From NCBI RefSeq assembly GCF_022668875.1, contig NZ_JAKGCR010000004.1, forward strand, positions 270,413 to 334,412: a stretch of DNA of 64,000 bases, read 5' to 3'. Both the position numbers and the translations under genes were made by a program. The notes beneath the pieces are model-generated. The model saw nothing but the letters and a program-made list of their open reading frames with translations, was not told the origin of the DNA and ran no database searches. Below, piece after piece: positions 1 to 8,750 of the stretch; positions within the stretch are counted from its first letter, which is position 1, and each line of letters opens with the position of its first letter. The stretch is from Domibacillus sp. PGB-M46 (lineage in GTDB: Bacteria; Bacillota; Bacilli; Bacillales; Domibacillaceae).

Positions 1-218
1 CCTGTCTTCATAACGGTTGAAGAGTTAAAGAAATCCGCTTATTGCAGAAAAACAAACGAAAAGCTGGGAGCTGCTGACTAATCTACTTTCAAGAAAGCCT
101 GTAGACTTGATTAACCTATCTATAAGCTTTTTTATTTGGCTTGGATAAAATATGCCGAACTTGTCCATCCTGACCGGTAGCGAGAGACTCCTCTCTCTCA
201 TGTAATATCCACACCGTG

Positions 219-249
219 CAGCCAGAGCCCCCTCTGGCTGTTCTTTTTT
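219..249 (+). terminator. Hairpin terminator of a repeated non-coding module
   Basis: CAGCCAGAG (219-227) pairs with CTCTGGCTG (232-240) and is followed by a T-rich tract. Related hairpins (CAG-CAGAG-type stem, CTCTGGCTG, T-run) recur near 1620, 29210 and 29420. No gene ends just upstream on the plus strand, so it appears to be part of a duplicated intergenic module rather than the end of a visible gene. Confidence 0.6.
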
Positions 250-288
250 ACGCACATTCTCCACTATTTCTTTTCTTCTTGCTGCCTG

Positions 289-441
289 TTACTTAATGAA
301 TGGCTTTACAAATGCTCCAATTACGACGGCGGTTGCGATAGATGCTGATACACCTACAGGATTAATATTCGCCTTTGTGTACTCGGCTACTGCAAAAAAA
401 GTAGCAATTGCAAATACCAGAGACCAGTGTATCACTTTCAA
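289..441 (-). CDS. Small hydrophobic membrane protein, 50 aa
   Basis: Short minus-strand frame beginning at a TTG that follows a strong GGAGGAG ribosome site at a spacing of 5 bases. An ATG 24 bases further upstream (465) is in frame but lacks such a site. The product is MKVIHW at its N-terminus followed by two hydrophobic stretches (about residues 5-20 and 28-45) and a lysine-rich end, so a one- or two-pass membrane miniprotein is likely. I do not recognise a family. The ribosome site and amino acid composition support it as real. Confidence 0.5.
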   Translation of the reverse strand: MKVIHWSLVFAIATFFAVAEYTKANINPVGVSASIATAVVIGAFVKPFIK

Positions 442-967
442 GATTGCTCCTCCGATGCTTCGCATTTAGTGTTTCCTTATATAACTTTGTTTGTTTTATT
501 TGTCCCCAAAGATGAGGAATCCCATTCAGCGTGTTAGGCTATCATGCTTCGCAAGTGAGTTTTAATCTTAGTAACGGTGTATTTATAGCTATTAGTTGCC
601 TTCCTTATAAAGCAAGAACATTGATTTCACATAATTTCTCCAAGTATAGGAAATGACCAATATCAGGGCGTTAAATAATAGCACCCTCTTCATTCCTAAC
701 ACTTCGTATCGACCTTGAAGCCCGGAAACCTTCCTGGCTTTTTTGTATAAATTTTCATCTAACGGCCCATAATGATACTGTTACAACCCAAACCCAACTC
801 CGACAGCTCGTCACCATTTTCCAGTCAGGCTCCCCGGCCCGGCTGCTTTTTCATGCAACCTGAAAATATCCCATTAATGATTTAACCTTTAAAGTTCATA
901 AAAAATATAAGCATTCAATAGCACATTATAGACAGGTCTTAATATGTCAGCGTAAGGAGTGAACTAC
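442..967. other. Intergenic region with hairpin modules
   Basis: No convincing gene. At about 700-760 and 815-860 lie hairpin/T-run units (a GGAAACCTTCCTGGCTTTTTT-like unit, and a CAGTCAGG...CGGCTG unit) that recur around 29.1-29.5 kb in the same order. They look like members of a duplicated terminator-like non-coding family. Confidence 0.5.
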
Positions 968-1513
968 TTGAATAAAACACTTGAACAGTTTCAAACCGAT
1001 ATGATCCTGGCAGCCAAAAAAGGATTTCCCATATTGTTATCTGGTTCCATCATTTTTTTGTTATTCACCTTTCTGCCCTTTGTCTTGCCCTTTAAACCAG
1101 TCTGCTTGATATGGATTTTAGGTATGAGTGCGATGTTTCCATTTGGTCTGGTGCTATGTAAACTGATGAATATCCATTTATTATCAACCGATAATCCACT
1201 TAGTGTTTTAGGCGGTATGATTGCAGCTGCCCAGACTTTTTTTATTCCTGTGTTTATCCTTGTGTATAGACATATGCCTGAATACCTTCCTTTTACAATT
1301 GGCCTGCTTGGAGGCTCGCACTTCCTCCCTTACATGTGGATCTATAGAAGCAAGGCCTATTTGTTTATCACATTAGGCACCTGCTCTTCCGCTCTCATTT
1401 TAGGTGGTTACTTTGTTGAGCAGGCATTTACACTTGTACCCCTGGCCACTTCTATCGTATACGCAATCGGTATTTTGTTGATTTTTAAGGAACTTAAAAC
1501 TGATGCTGTTTAG
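968..1513 (+). CDS. DUF7010-like integral membrane protein
   Basis: A 181-aa protein almost entirely composed of hydrophobic segments (about six), separated by short loops with a conserved-looking GGSHFLPYMWIY stretch near residue 120. The pattern resembles proteins annotated as DUF7010, whose role is unknown. I place the start at the TTG at 968, eight bases after AAGGAG. The GTG at 959 overlaps that ribosome site. It stands alone, without a visible operon partner. The family assignment is from memory of the length and motif and is moderate. Confidence 0.65.
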   Translation: MNKTLEQFQTDMILAAKKGFPILLSGSIIFLLFTFLPFVLPFKPVCLIWILGMSAMFPFGLVLCKLMNIHLLSTDNPLSVLGGMIAAAQTFFIPVFILVYRHMPEYLPFTIGLLGGSHFLPYMWIYRSKAYLFITLGTCSSALILGGYFVEQAFTLVPLATSIVYAIGILLIFKELKTDAV

Positions 1514-1800
1514 CTATTCGCGCAAGGATTGTTCCATGCGACATACTAACCAGCAGTCTTACTCACGATAGCTTGGGTTCGCTTTCTGACAAAATATCAT
1601 AAACTAAACATAACCCTGCTATTTACAGTCAGAGCCCCCCTGGCTTTTTTGTTTAAATCTCCTTTTTCTTTTCTCGTCATCTCTTTAAGACTGCATCTTT
1701 GCTGCCTGTCAACTTGCCTGCCAGGAAAGAAAAGTTTTAAAAGGCTACCTATTGGGCATACTGTAAACAGGTGCATATTACGACTGCGGTACTTAACCAA

Positions 1801-2119
1801 GTTTTGAAGGCCTCACGGCACCTGTGAGGTCTTTCTTTATATAAATCATCATTCAACATCTCGAGGATATATCATCTGCTCAGCACTTTAAAATAAAAGT
1901 CTCTTCTTTGCTGAGCATACCAAAAAATTCACAATAATATTAGCCGCATATTCCTGAAAAAGTGATGCACCAAAATCGATATACGCGCCTTTCAGCATAT
2001 CGCTTCCTTCTTAAAAACCTCAATCTCCCGTTTTATTATGCAAAAGCAGGCAATCTTCTTATACAACATAAAATGAAGTGAATACCCTACTAAGGTAAAG
2101 TTAAAAGGGGGAATTTTTA
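1801..2119. other. Intergenic region upstream of the repeat protein; terminator at its left end
   Basis: GGCCTCAC at about 1808 pairs with GTGAGGTC followed by a T-rich tract, a probable terminator. The last 100 bases before 2120 (AAAAACCTCA through the AAAAGGGGG ribosome site) are nearly identical to the leader before the truncated gene at 34480, so this leader contains a functional promoter block that was copied with the gene start. Confidence 0.5.
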
Positions 2120-2548
2120 ATGAAAATGGATGAAATGTTAAAGGATCTTTTAGAAAAAGCAAGCTTATATGGACTGCTCGCGAAAAAATACGAGTATGTA
2201 GATCCTCAAAAGCACATGTATTATTATCAAAAACATTTTCAGTACGTAATGAAGGTAGAACAGCATTACATGATGCTTGAAGGGCGCAGCCATGCTCCCA
2301 AAAGAATGCCTAAAAGATGCGGATGTAACAAAGCTCCCCAAATGATGCCTGAAGGATATAACAATGCTCCTTATATGATGCCTGAGGCACCCAATAACAA
2401 TGCTCCTTATATGATGGGGGAGGGCCATGATAACAATGCTCCTCACATGATGCCTCAGGGCCATGATAACAACGCTCCTCATATGATGCCTCAGAGCCAC
2501 GATAACAACGCTCCTCATATGATGCCTGGACAGTATCCAATGTATTAA
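2120..2548 (+). CDS. Asn-Ala-Pro-Met-Met repeat protein, possibly spore coat
   Basis: A 142-aa protein with a helical, tyrosine- and lysine-rich N-terminal half (residues 1-60), a short CGC motif near residue 69, and a C-terminal tail built of six copies of an NxAPxMMP unit spaced 11-12 residues. Met/His/Asn-rich tandem tails of this kind occur in spore coat or matrix proteins, but I do not recognise a named family. The start has an excellent AAAAGGGGG site. A truncated copy of the first 43 codons plus its leader lies at 34480, so the gene has been duplicated. DNA-level repeats make the tail length liable to vary between strains. Confidence 0.75.
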   Translation: MKMDEMLKDLLEKASLYGLLAKKYEYVDPQKHMYYYQKHFQYVMKVEQHYMMLEGRSHAPKRMPKRCGCNKAPQMMPEGYNNAPYMMPEAPNNNAPYMMGEGHDNNAPHMMPQGHDNNAPHMMPQSHDNNAPHMMPGQYPMY

Positions 2549-2554
2549 TTTTTA

Positions 2555-2587
2555 TGAAGAAGTCGTTTTACACGGCTTCTTTTTAGT
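2555..2587 (+). terminator. Rho-independent terminator
   Basis: AGAAG-CG stem (2558-) pairs with CG-CTTCT and runs into TTTTT, seven bases after the stop of the repeat protein gene. Confidence 0.7.
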
Positions 2588-2860
2588 TAAGGAACGATTT
2601 TAGCGTTTTCCCTTACTCACCGCGACTGTACGCCACTGCTGTTGCCATTCCCCGCCCGATCCCTCGCTCTAGAAGCTTTCTTCGGGGCGAGAGGCTTGTC
2701 TCCAACATTAACAAAGACCTAACCTCCCTCCGAAAATGGCAAGCCTGCCCCGTTTATTTAAACGTCTTGTTATGTTTTAAATTAAAAAATAACGCTTTAT
2801 TTTCTTTTAAATGGGTAAATAAATAATTCAAAGATTTCCTTACAAGGAGGTTTCCAAAAC

Positions 2861-3031
2861 ATGCATCCCATTGAACTGTTTGGATGGTTTTTATCCGCTG
2901 TTTTAACGGTAAGCTTCATTGTTTCGGTCATTTTCCTATCAAGAAGATCCAAATCCTTTTTTAAATCAAACGATGAGTCTTCAAAAGACAATAATCAAAA
3001 ACTCAAAGACAAAGATAAACGATTTTATTAA
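2861..3031 (+). CDS. Single-pass membrane miniprotein, 56 aa
   Basis: ATG preceded by a perfect AAGGAGG site ten bases upstream. Residues 5-28 form one hydrophobic helix; the rest is Lys/Asp/Ser/Asn-rich and must be cytoplasmic by the positive-inside rule (RRSK directly after the helix). No family recognised. The quality of the ribosome site and clean topology support a real gene. Confidence 0.6.
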   Translation: MHPIELFGWFLSAVLTVSFIVSVIFLSRRSKSFFKSNDESSKDNNQKLKDKDKRFY

Positions 3032-3209
3032 AATGCTTCGCTTTTTTGTTTTTACTTTTGTCACTTCTTATCCACTCTCTTGCCCTTAATTGTCCTGCCG
3101 CCCCTTTTATTTAATTCGAAGAAACTATTTCATTTTCCAATTTTCAGGTTTTAAGTCTTTCGCTCAGCCAGAGACCAAAGCCATTTAATACTTGCAAGGA
3201 GCTGATACG

Positions 3210-3293
3210 ATGAACCCCGCTTTGTGGATTTTTATGTTCCTCCTTTTTTCAGTTGCTATCACCTTCGGCTACTATTGGGAAAAAAATGATTAA
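3210..3293 (+). CDS. 27-residue hydrophobic miniprotein
   Basis: Frame of 27 codons: MNPALWIF then a run of hydrophobic residues ending YYWEKND. An AAGGAGC ribosome site stands eight bases before the ATG. Such tiny one-helix proteins are common among sporulation and stress membrane peptides, but function cannot be inferred. Confidence 0.45.
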   Translation: MNPALWIFMFLLFSVAITFGYYWEKND

Positions 3294-3823
3294 ATTGCAT
3301 TTGCTGCAGCTCAATTGATTCAATAGTGATTGCAACGCACGGTGTGACACTATCAAACTTTGAAACCCTCAAATCAATAAACTGACTGTCATCTACCTAA
3401 ATGACCTGCTGTGGCTGCTTTCTTTTTTCTGAAGCTTTTCAGTGCTGGCTCGAATACCCGGTCAGTATTTCCAATGGACCTTCTAGAAGCTGAACGGGTC
3501 AGCGCTGGGAAGCAGCGAGCTTTACGCACTCCTTGATTTTTGTGGACCATACATTTGAACTTTTCCACGAAAAGCCGGAGCTCTTGGCCAGCCTGACGCA
3601 ACCAGCTTCTCCATATACTGCAAATGTAATGAACCAACTCAACCTCCTTTTCCACTCTCTCCATACTTTTCATTCAAGAAACTCAACGATCATTTTTGCC
3701 ATCTGACTTATCTATCTCTTTCAATGTTCAGCTTTTGTTTCCTCGTAAAAGTTCCACACGTATTCATGCATAATACACCTGGAATGAAACAAGCTACTCA
3801 AAAATAGAAAGGAGCTGTTCACT

Positions 3824-3973
3824 CTGGAAGATTTATTCATCATTTTTTCTGCTGAGATTGGCCGTCTTGTGGATGACTATCATAAATGTGAAGATGAGAA
3901 CCTTAAGGAACTCATCCACAATGACATTCAACTTTTGAGCAAAGCATTGCTGGAATGCGAACAGGAAAAGTAA
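3824..3973 (+). CDS. Possible 49-aa acidic helical protein with non-AUG start
   Basis: An open frame encodes EDLFIIFSAEIGRLVDDY... through ALLECEQEK and stop. The AAAGGAG site at 3807-3813 is followed by in-frame CTG codons (3815 and 3824) but by no ATG, GTG or TTG. Either a CTG start is used or the original start was lost. The sequence is amphipathic-helical and protein-like, which argues against chance. Confidence 0.35.
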   Translation: MEDLFIIFSAEIGRLVDDYHKCEDENLKELIHNDIQLLSKALLECEQEK

Positions 3974-4425
3974 GGTATATTACCTTTTTATTTTTCAGGT
4001 TCTATTATTGAATTTTGTACAGTGTTTATCGTGTTCTCCATTTGACCCATGTTCCTTCAGCTTTAAACTGCCGCTGATCTCTATGTTAATAGTGGCTGGC
4101 TGAGGATTAGACATCACTTCCATAATATTTTCAAGCCTCTATAGCTCCTGTTCTTTTATGTGTTATTAAAGACAATGATGATTCCGATGCGCTCGATTAA
4201 ATAATCTGCAGCATCGGTTAAATACTTGAATTGATCTCATGCCGCCTCATCTCCTTTCAAAATTTCCAAACTCGCTATATTCCTTCACGAAAGCAACCTT
4301 CGCAGTACTGGTTAGGCCATTCCATTGTTTTACTAAAATGACCTTTGCTACATTTTTAGCTTTGCTTTCCTTACTCCACAAAAAATACCCGCTATCAATA
4401 ACGGATAGCAGGCCTAAAAGAATCA

Positions 4426-4560
4426 AGTTAAAATAGTTATTTAGTTTTTGCTGGCGTTTCTGCTGGTGACTGTGTTGGAGTTTCTGCCTGGCGGCTTCGG
4501 TATTTCTGCAAAATCGCTCAAATTAATTCTCCTTGCCTGTATAGCATGTTATATTAATTT
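4426..4560 (-). pseudogene. Decayed copy of the proline-rich repeat gene at 19310
   Basis: The DNA from about 4420 to 4690 aligns by eye with 19305-19660: the same AGAATCAA-TTAAAATAGTT flank, TGCTGGCGTTTCTGCTGG repeat units, a TTTCTGCAAAATCGCTCA start region and a GATTAATTTACTCT tail. Here the repeat tract is collapsed and out of frame, so it is a relic of the same locus. Confidence 0.5.
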
Positions 4561-4596
4561 GATTAATTTACTCTGTCCTTGTTTTTAAAGCCGTGT

Positions 4597-4686
4597 TTCA
4601 GAAAAGAAGCTGTCGCGCATAGCAGGTCTGAAACTCTTGATGTTTATGCAAAGAAGAGCAAAGATGGCATCGCATGTGAACAATAA
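4597..4686 (+). pseudogene. Excalibur-domain C-terminal relic
   Basis: One frame ends ...KKSKDGIACEQ-stop, matching the end of the excalibur calcium-binding domain (consensus DxDxDGxACE). The aspartates that bind calcium are partly replaced by Lys/Ser and no start codon or ribosome site is present. Two related fragments occur at 7394-7564 and 14552-14674. Confidence 0.4.
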
Positions 4687-4819
4687 AATTAAGCAGTCAA
4701 CCAAGTAAAGCTGCATCAGCAATGAATACTTAAATACCCAGCCTCCAAAAATATCAGCAAATAACAAAGGACTTGCTCCACAAGTAAGCAAGCCCTTATT
4801 ATTGATCTCTATCCATTAT

Positions 4820-6160
4820 TTATTTGAAATTCTTTAAAGGTAAATCGCTGGTGGACGCTTTGGGCTTCATACTAACAGGCTCAATTTCAATACGGCCGGC
4901 CAAAACGTCTTTTGCACGTTTTATATCGAGCAGTCTTTCCCAGCGTGCGATGACAAATGTTGCTACTGCATAGCCAATAATGTTGACAGTTGTACGGTAA
5001 TTACCCATAAAGCGGTCTGGAGCAAGCATCAGTGCTACCGCTGCAACAGGAATAGAGCCTGTGGCAGCTGCGGTTGCAGACAGCGCTACGAATGCAGATC
5101 CCGGAATACCGGCCATCCCTTTTGACGTTAATAAAAGAACTCCTAAAATCATAAGCTGGTCCATTAAACTTAGGTCAATCCCCACCGCCTGCGCAAGGAA
5201 CACCAAGGCAAGTGACAGGTAAATGGAAGCACCATCCAAGTTAAAAGAATAACCAGTTGGAATAACCAGCCCGACTACCGCACGATTACAGCCCGCGTCT
5301 TCTAACTTGTCCATTAGTTGCGGCATGACAGCTTCTGAAGATCCTGTTGCAAAAGCGAGCATAATTTCCTCACGAATATAGACAATTACTTTCCAAAGGT
5401 TTAGGCCTAAAAATACACGTGTGATAATAGCTAATACGACAATAAAAGCAAGACACGCAGTAGTCATTGCAATAAACAACTTACCAAAAGATAAAAGTGT
5501 GCCCATTCCATACTGACTAACGGCAAAGGCCATCGCACCAAAAGTGGCAATTGCTGTCAGCTTCATAATGTAATCCATAATCTTAAACAAGACTTCATTC
5601 ACTTTTTCTAGTAAATCAAGAATCGTTTCACTTGTACGCCCGCCTACATGAACAAGCGCAAAGCCGAACAGGCAGGAGATAAGTAAAACCTGCAGCATTG
5701 AGTTTGTTGTAAAGGCACCTACCGCACTGTCAGGAATAATACTCATTAAAAATTCAGCTTCACTTGGCAATTCAGATCCTTGGGTTTTTTCTTCTACTGC
5801 TTCTGTAGTTAACGTCGAAGGATTTACATTCATACCTTCACCAGGATTCATCAGGTTTGCAACAACCATTCCGATAATCAAGGCAAGAGTTGTTACAATT
5901 TCGAAGTAGAGCAGTGTCTTACCACCAATTCGGCCTACTGTTTTAATATTCCCCACTTTGGCAATCCCGACCACCACTACACTAAACACTAGCGGAGCAA
6001 TAATCATTTTGATCAGTTTTACAAAACCATCACCCAGCGGCTTTAAAGCAAGACCAATATCAGGAAATGCATAGCCGACTAAAACCCCCGCTACAATTGC
6101 AACCATAATTTGAAAGAATAATCCCTTATAAAAAGGAACTTTCACTTTTTCTTTCTTCAT
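4820..6160 (-). CDS. dctA: C4-dicarboxylate:cation symporter DctA
   Basis: A 446-aa member of the sodium/proton-dicarboxylate symporter (SDF/DAACS) family, expected to import succinate, fumarate and malate. Multiple hydrophobic segments are visible. The family signature is present: the serine-rich reentrant hairpin ATGSSEAVMPQ near residue 270, then the transmembrane motif SFNLDGASIYLS near 310, which carries the cation- and substrate-contacting Asn and Asp. Length is normal for DctA/GltP. The start has a GGGAGAGAGG site. The gene is monocistronic; no DctB/DctS-DctR regulators are adjacent. A hairpin at about 4766-4798 follows the stop. Confidence 0.93.
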   Translation of the reverse strand: MKKEKVKVPFYKGLFFQIMVAIVAGVLVGYAFPDIGLALKPLGDGFVKLIKMIIAPLVFSVVVVGIAKVGNIKTVGRIGGKTLLYFEIVTTLALIIGMVVANLMNPGEGMNVNPSTLTTEAVEEKTQGSELPSEAEFLMSIIPDSAVGAFTTNSMLQVLLISCLFGFALVHVGGRTSETILDLLEKVNEVLFKIMDYIMKLTAIATFGAMAFAVSQYGMGTLLSFGKLFIAMTTACLAFIVVLAIITRVFLGLNLWKVIVYIREEIMLAFATGSSEAVMPQLMDKLEDAGCNRAVVGLVIPTGYSFNLDGASIYLSLALVFLAQAVGIDLSLMDQLMILGVLLLTSKGMAGIPGSAFVALSATAAATGSIPVAAVALMLAPDRFMGNYRTTVNIIGYAVATFVIARWERLLDIKRAKDVLAGRIEIEPVSMKPKASTSDLPLKNFK

Positions 6161-6804
6161 CTGCCTCTCTCCCTTTTACATTATTTCGATGATCTTTATG
6201 TAATAAAAAGTAACATTAAATATCTCTTAATCATCTTAAACTATGATTAGTAAGATTTCATTGTTCATCATAGCTAATTATTTCATCATTTTTAGTTGTT
6301 TCTTCTATTTATTTTCCTGAATAAAACTGCATAGTAAACAATTGTAATTTTTTATGTGATTTTTTATTCCACTGAATTTAAAATAATAAATAAAAAGCCG
6401 TACCAGCAAGATGACTGGTACGGCTTTTACTCATAATTTAATGAATAGTAAAACCTATTCTCCGGCATAAGCAGCTAGTGCTGCATTAAAAAAAGAATCG
6501 TTTAAAAACGGCTTGAACTCCGCAAAGTATCCCGACAGCATGACAAAAGATGGATGCAGCCACAAAATAGTTTCCTTATAATTTTATTTATGTTTCAACA
6601 TTGCACTTTAAGATGCCTTCTTTTTAACGCGGTATAAAAGCGGACGTCCTGTGAAAAATGGCATGGATACGCACTAAGCCTTCCTTTCTTCTGTTCGTTA
6701 TAGTTAATTTTCCTTACTGAAAATGAGAGGCTTTACCCTTTCTTGGCAAAACAGGAATCTGTTACACTCATGAAATAACAATTGAATACGGAGGTTGTCC
6801 CTTA
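6161..6804. other. Intergenic region with a shared-type terminator
   Basis: AAAAGCCGTACCAG pairs with CTGGTACGGCTTTT (about 6396-6431). A minus-strand frame about 6454-6550 ends FNAALAAYAGE-stop and reads like the C-terminus of a lost protein, but has no start. The rest is AT-rich and probably carries the dctA promoter. Confidence 0.5.
6396..6431. terminator. Bidirectional hairpin terminator
   Basis: Near-perfect 14-bp stem AAAAGCCGTACCAG / CTGGTACGGCTTTT with an 8-base loop. The same GCCGTATCAGT-type stem recurs at 7591, 14698, 15479 and 21021 in the window. Confidence 0.7.
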
Positions 6805-7131
6805 ATGTCTGTCACATTATGCGTGTCCTGCCATACAAGTCAGGCCGTTTTAAAAGAAAATGAAAAACCTTTTTGCCTGCCCTGTTATTCAACCCTAACG
6901 GGAATTAAGTTCCAGGAGGAATCGGAGCCTGCTGAATCCGATCGTCCGTCTTTCTTTTTCGACTCAGGCGCTATCCCCACATTAGAACTTCTTGCTGAAA
7001 CATTGCGGTCATTAAAACAAGAAGAGATTGAGACAATCCGCTCGGAAAACATGTTGGATGCTGCAAAAGCTAAAAAGCAATTGGACCAGTTTATTTATGA
7101 AGCAGAATCGCTTATCCAAAATTTCAAATAA
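6805..7131 (+). CDS. Small zinc-ribbon-like protein
   Basis: A 108-aa protein with two CxxC knuckles in the first 30 residues (CVSCHTS and CLPCYST), typical of a structural zinc ribbon, followed by a flexible acidic segment and a C-terminal helix that is probably coiled-coil (residues 50-108). No named family recognised. Start chosen at ATG after GGAGG. It is likely a cytoplasmic nucleic-acid- or protein-binding adaptor, but this is inference only. Confidence 0.65.
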   Translation: MSVTLCVSCHTSQAVLKENEKPFCLPCYSTLTGIKFQEESEPAESDRPSFFFDSGAIPTLELLAETLRSLKQEEIETIRSENMLDAAKAKKQLDQFIYEAESLIQNFK

Positions 7132-8096
7132 GATTCTCTTATTTTTAGTGAATACATATTATCCAAATAGAAACTTTCTCTAAAGTTTGTTCATGATTGC
7201 GTTTGAGCCCAAGTTATAACATACCTTTGTTTTTTCTCAAGAGCCCCGTATAACATGGAGGCTCTTTGCATATTGATTGTTTCATTTTGAGCGAATGAGA
7301 AAAAGACTATCCTCTCATCGTCAATAGCGAACCAGTTTTTACCTAAGAAATCAAATCCATTAACCCTAAAATCAAGCGACTGGTCATCGGCATGTCAGCG
7401 TCACTAGTATTGAACAGCTGAAAAAGCGCACAAGGCGGTTCAAAACACACGTCATTTTTGATACAAATCTATGCAGGAGATATACAAACGGAGTGAAAAA
7501 AGACCACCAAGCTTATGACAACAAGTGTGACTGTGATAACAGCGGACAGGCTTGCGAAAGGTAAAGAACAAGTAATGAATTTTCTAAAGTAAAAACCGTA
7601 TCAGTTAACATACTGATACGGCTTTTACTCATTGATTATGCTTGAGCAGCTTCTCTGGGACTTCAATTTCAATATACAAACAGAAATGAATAAGCGTTAC
7701 TAATATTGTGCCAGAATTGATAAATAAATACATACAATTGCCGCAGTAAATAAGAAGACAGAATTCAGAAAGTTTTTCCGCATTTTAATGCCCTATGTAC
7801 AAAAAAAGATTGCCGCAGCTGATTTGGAGCCACTTTGATAATAGGCATTATTCAAGAAAAATGAACTGCTACAAATAATAGCACTTAGTAAAGTGAGGGA
7901 GATTGGTATTTTAAACCACAAGGGCTCTGTTAAGAATGGTTTGATTATAAATTTAAACTACCGCATAACGGTATAACTTCCTTCAAGAAGCTCTTCACCT
8001 AATTGAATATAAGATTATTCAGCGGATCGAAAACTAATTGTACTACGGTTGAGACCTTAAAAAGTGCATAATAAAAAACCTCAAAAAGAGGCCTTC
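7132..8096. other. Gene-poor region with excalibur relic and terminators
   Basis: Apart from the relic at 7394-7564 and a terminator at 7591-7627 (ACCGTATCAGT / ACTGATACGGC, T-run), I see no supported gene. A hairpin GAGGCCTTC-type terminator serving the minus-strand gene ends near 8075-8097. Confidence 0.5.
7394..7564 (+). pseudogene. Excalibur-like calcium-binding domain relic
   Basis: An open frame of 56 codons without start codon reads ...LCRRYTNGVKKDHQAYDNKCDCDNSG... and ends QACER-stop. This follows the excalibur layout (C, YPNGVxxxHPAY, DxDxDGxACER), with GQACER replacing the usual DGxACER. No ribosome site precedes it. It probably descends from an extracellular nuclease or surface protein tail. 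Confidence 0.5.
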
Positions 8097-8300
8097 TTAT
8101 TTGAAAAATATTGATATCAAGACAAAGCCTATTAAAATTACAAGGATTAGAATGCCGAGACCTTTCCAACCTAAACTCCCTGCTAAACCAGCAAGGTTTT
8201 CATTCAATGCATCATTCATATTTCCAGTTGGATTTCTTTTTAGTTCTTCTTGTCTTAGTCTTTCTCTTGTTCTTTCAGGCGTTTCTTTATCTTTGCTCAT
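8097..8300 (-). CDS. DUF6366 family small membrane protein
   Basis: A 67-aa protein: charged N-terminus beginning MSKDKETPERTRERLRQEEL, then NPTGNMNDALNENL, then one C-terminal transmembrane helix (residues 46-66). The arrangement matches the DUF6366 family of Bacillus, function unknown. The start at 8300 has an AGGGGTG site; an upstream ATG at 8357 would add 19 residues that do not fit the family. Confidence 0.7.
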   Translation of the reverse strand: MSKDKETPERTRERLRQEELKRNPTGNMNDALNENLAGLAGSLGWKGLGILILVILIGFVLISIFFK

Positions 8301-8357
8301 TTTGGCACCCCTGTTTTCTGTAATTCTAACATAGTCTGTTAATTCTCGAATAATCAA

Positions 8358-8750
8358 TCTTGTTTAAATGGCTACATAAGGTAATATTGCAATGTTATAG
8401 AACGTTCTCAATTACCTGTAGCCAAAGTAATATTCTTTATGGAAAAGCCTTTTTTAAAGACAAAAAGCCGGAACACCTCGTGAACCGGTACGGATTTTTC
8501 GCACAACTCAACAGTCAATAAAGGGAAATCGCAAAGAATTATTACTTGTCTTTATAGCCAGCAGCAAACTGATACTGTTGAGCTGGGAAATAACGAGAGA
8601 AAAGCAGAGCATATTAAAATAAAGAGCATGAAAACAACCATAAATATGAAAAAACAAAGCCGGAACTGTTGTGAAATCAACGTTACCGGCTTTGTTTTTT
8701 ATAAAATTTTAATCTCAAAGGGATTTGAGGACAATTCCTTTATTATTGAA
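8358..8750. other. Intergenic region with two hairpins
   Basis: Hairpins at about 8461-8498 and 8650-8700 (AAAACAAAGCCGG ... CCGGCTTTGTTTT). The second is a strong terminator for the minus-strand RNA-repair operon that ends at 8751. No gene seen. Confidence 0.55.
8650..8700 (-). terminator. Terminator of the Hen1-Pnkp operon
   Basis: AAAACAAAGCCGG pairs with CCGGCTTTGTTTT around a 22-base imperfect loop, about 50 bases past the Pnkp stop. The flanking A/T runs allow termination in either direction. Confidence 0.65.

Noticed and set aside
2165..2518. 117-codon minus-strand frame with RSVVI/RHH repeats
   Set aside because: Exact antisense shadow of the NAPMM tandem repeats; no ribosome site.
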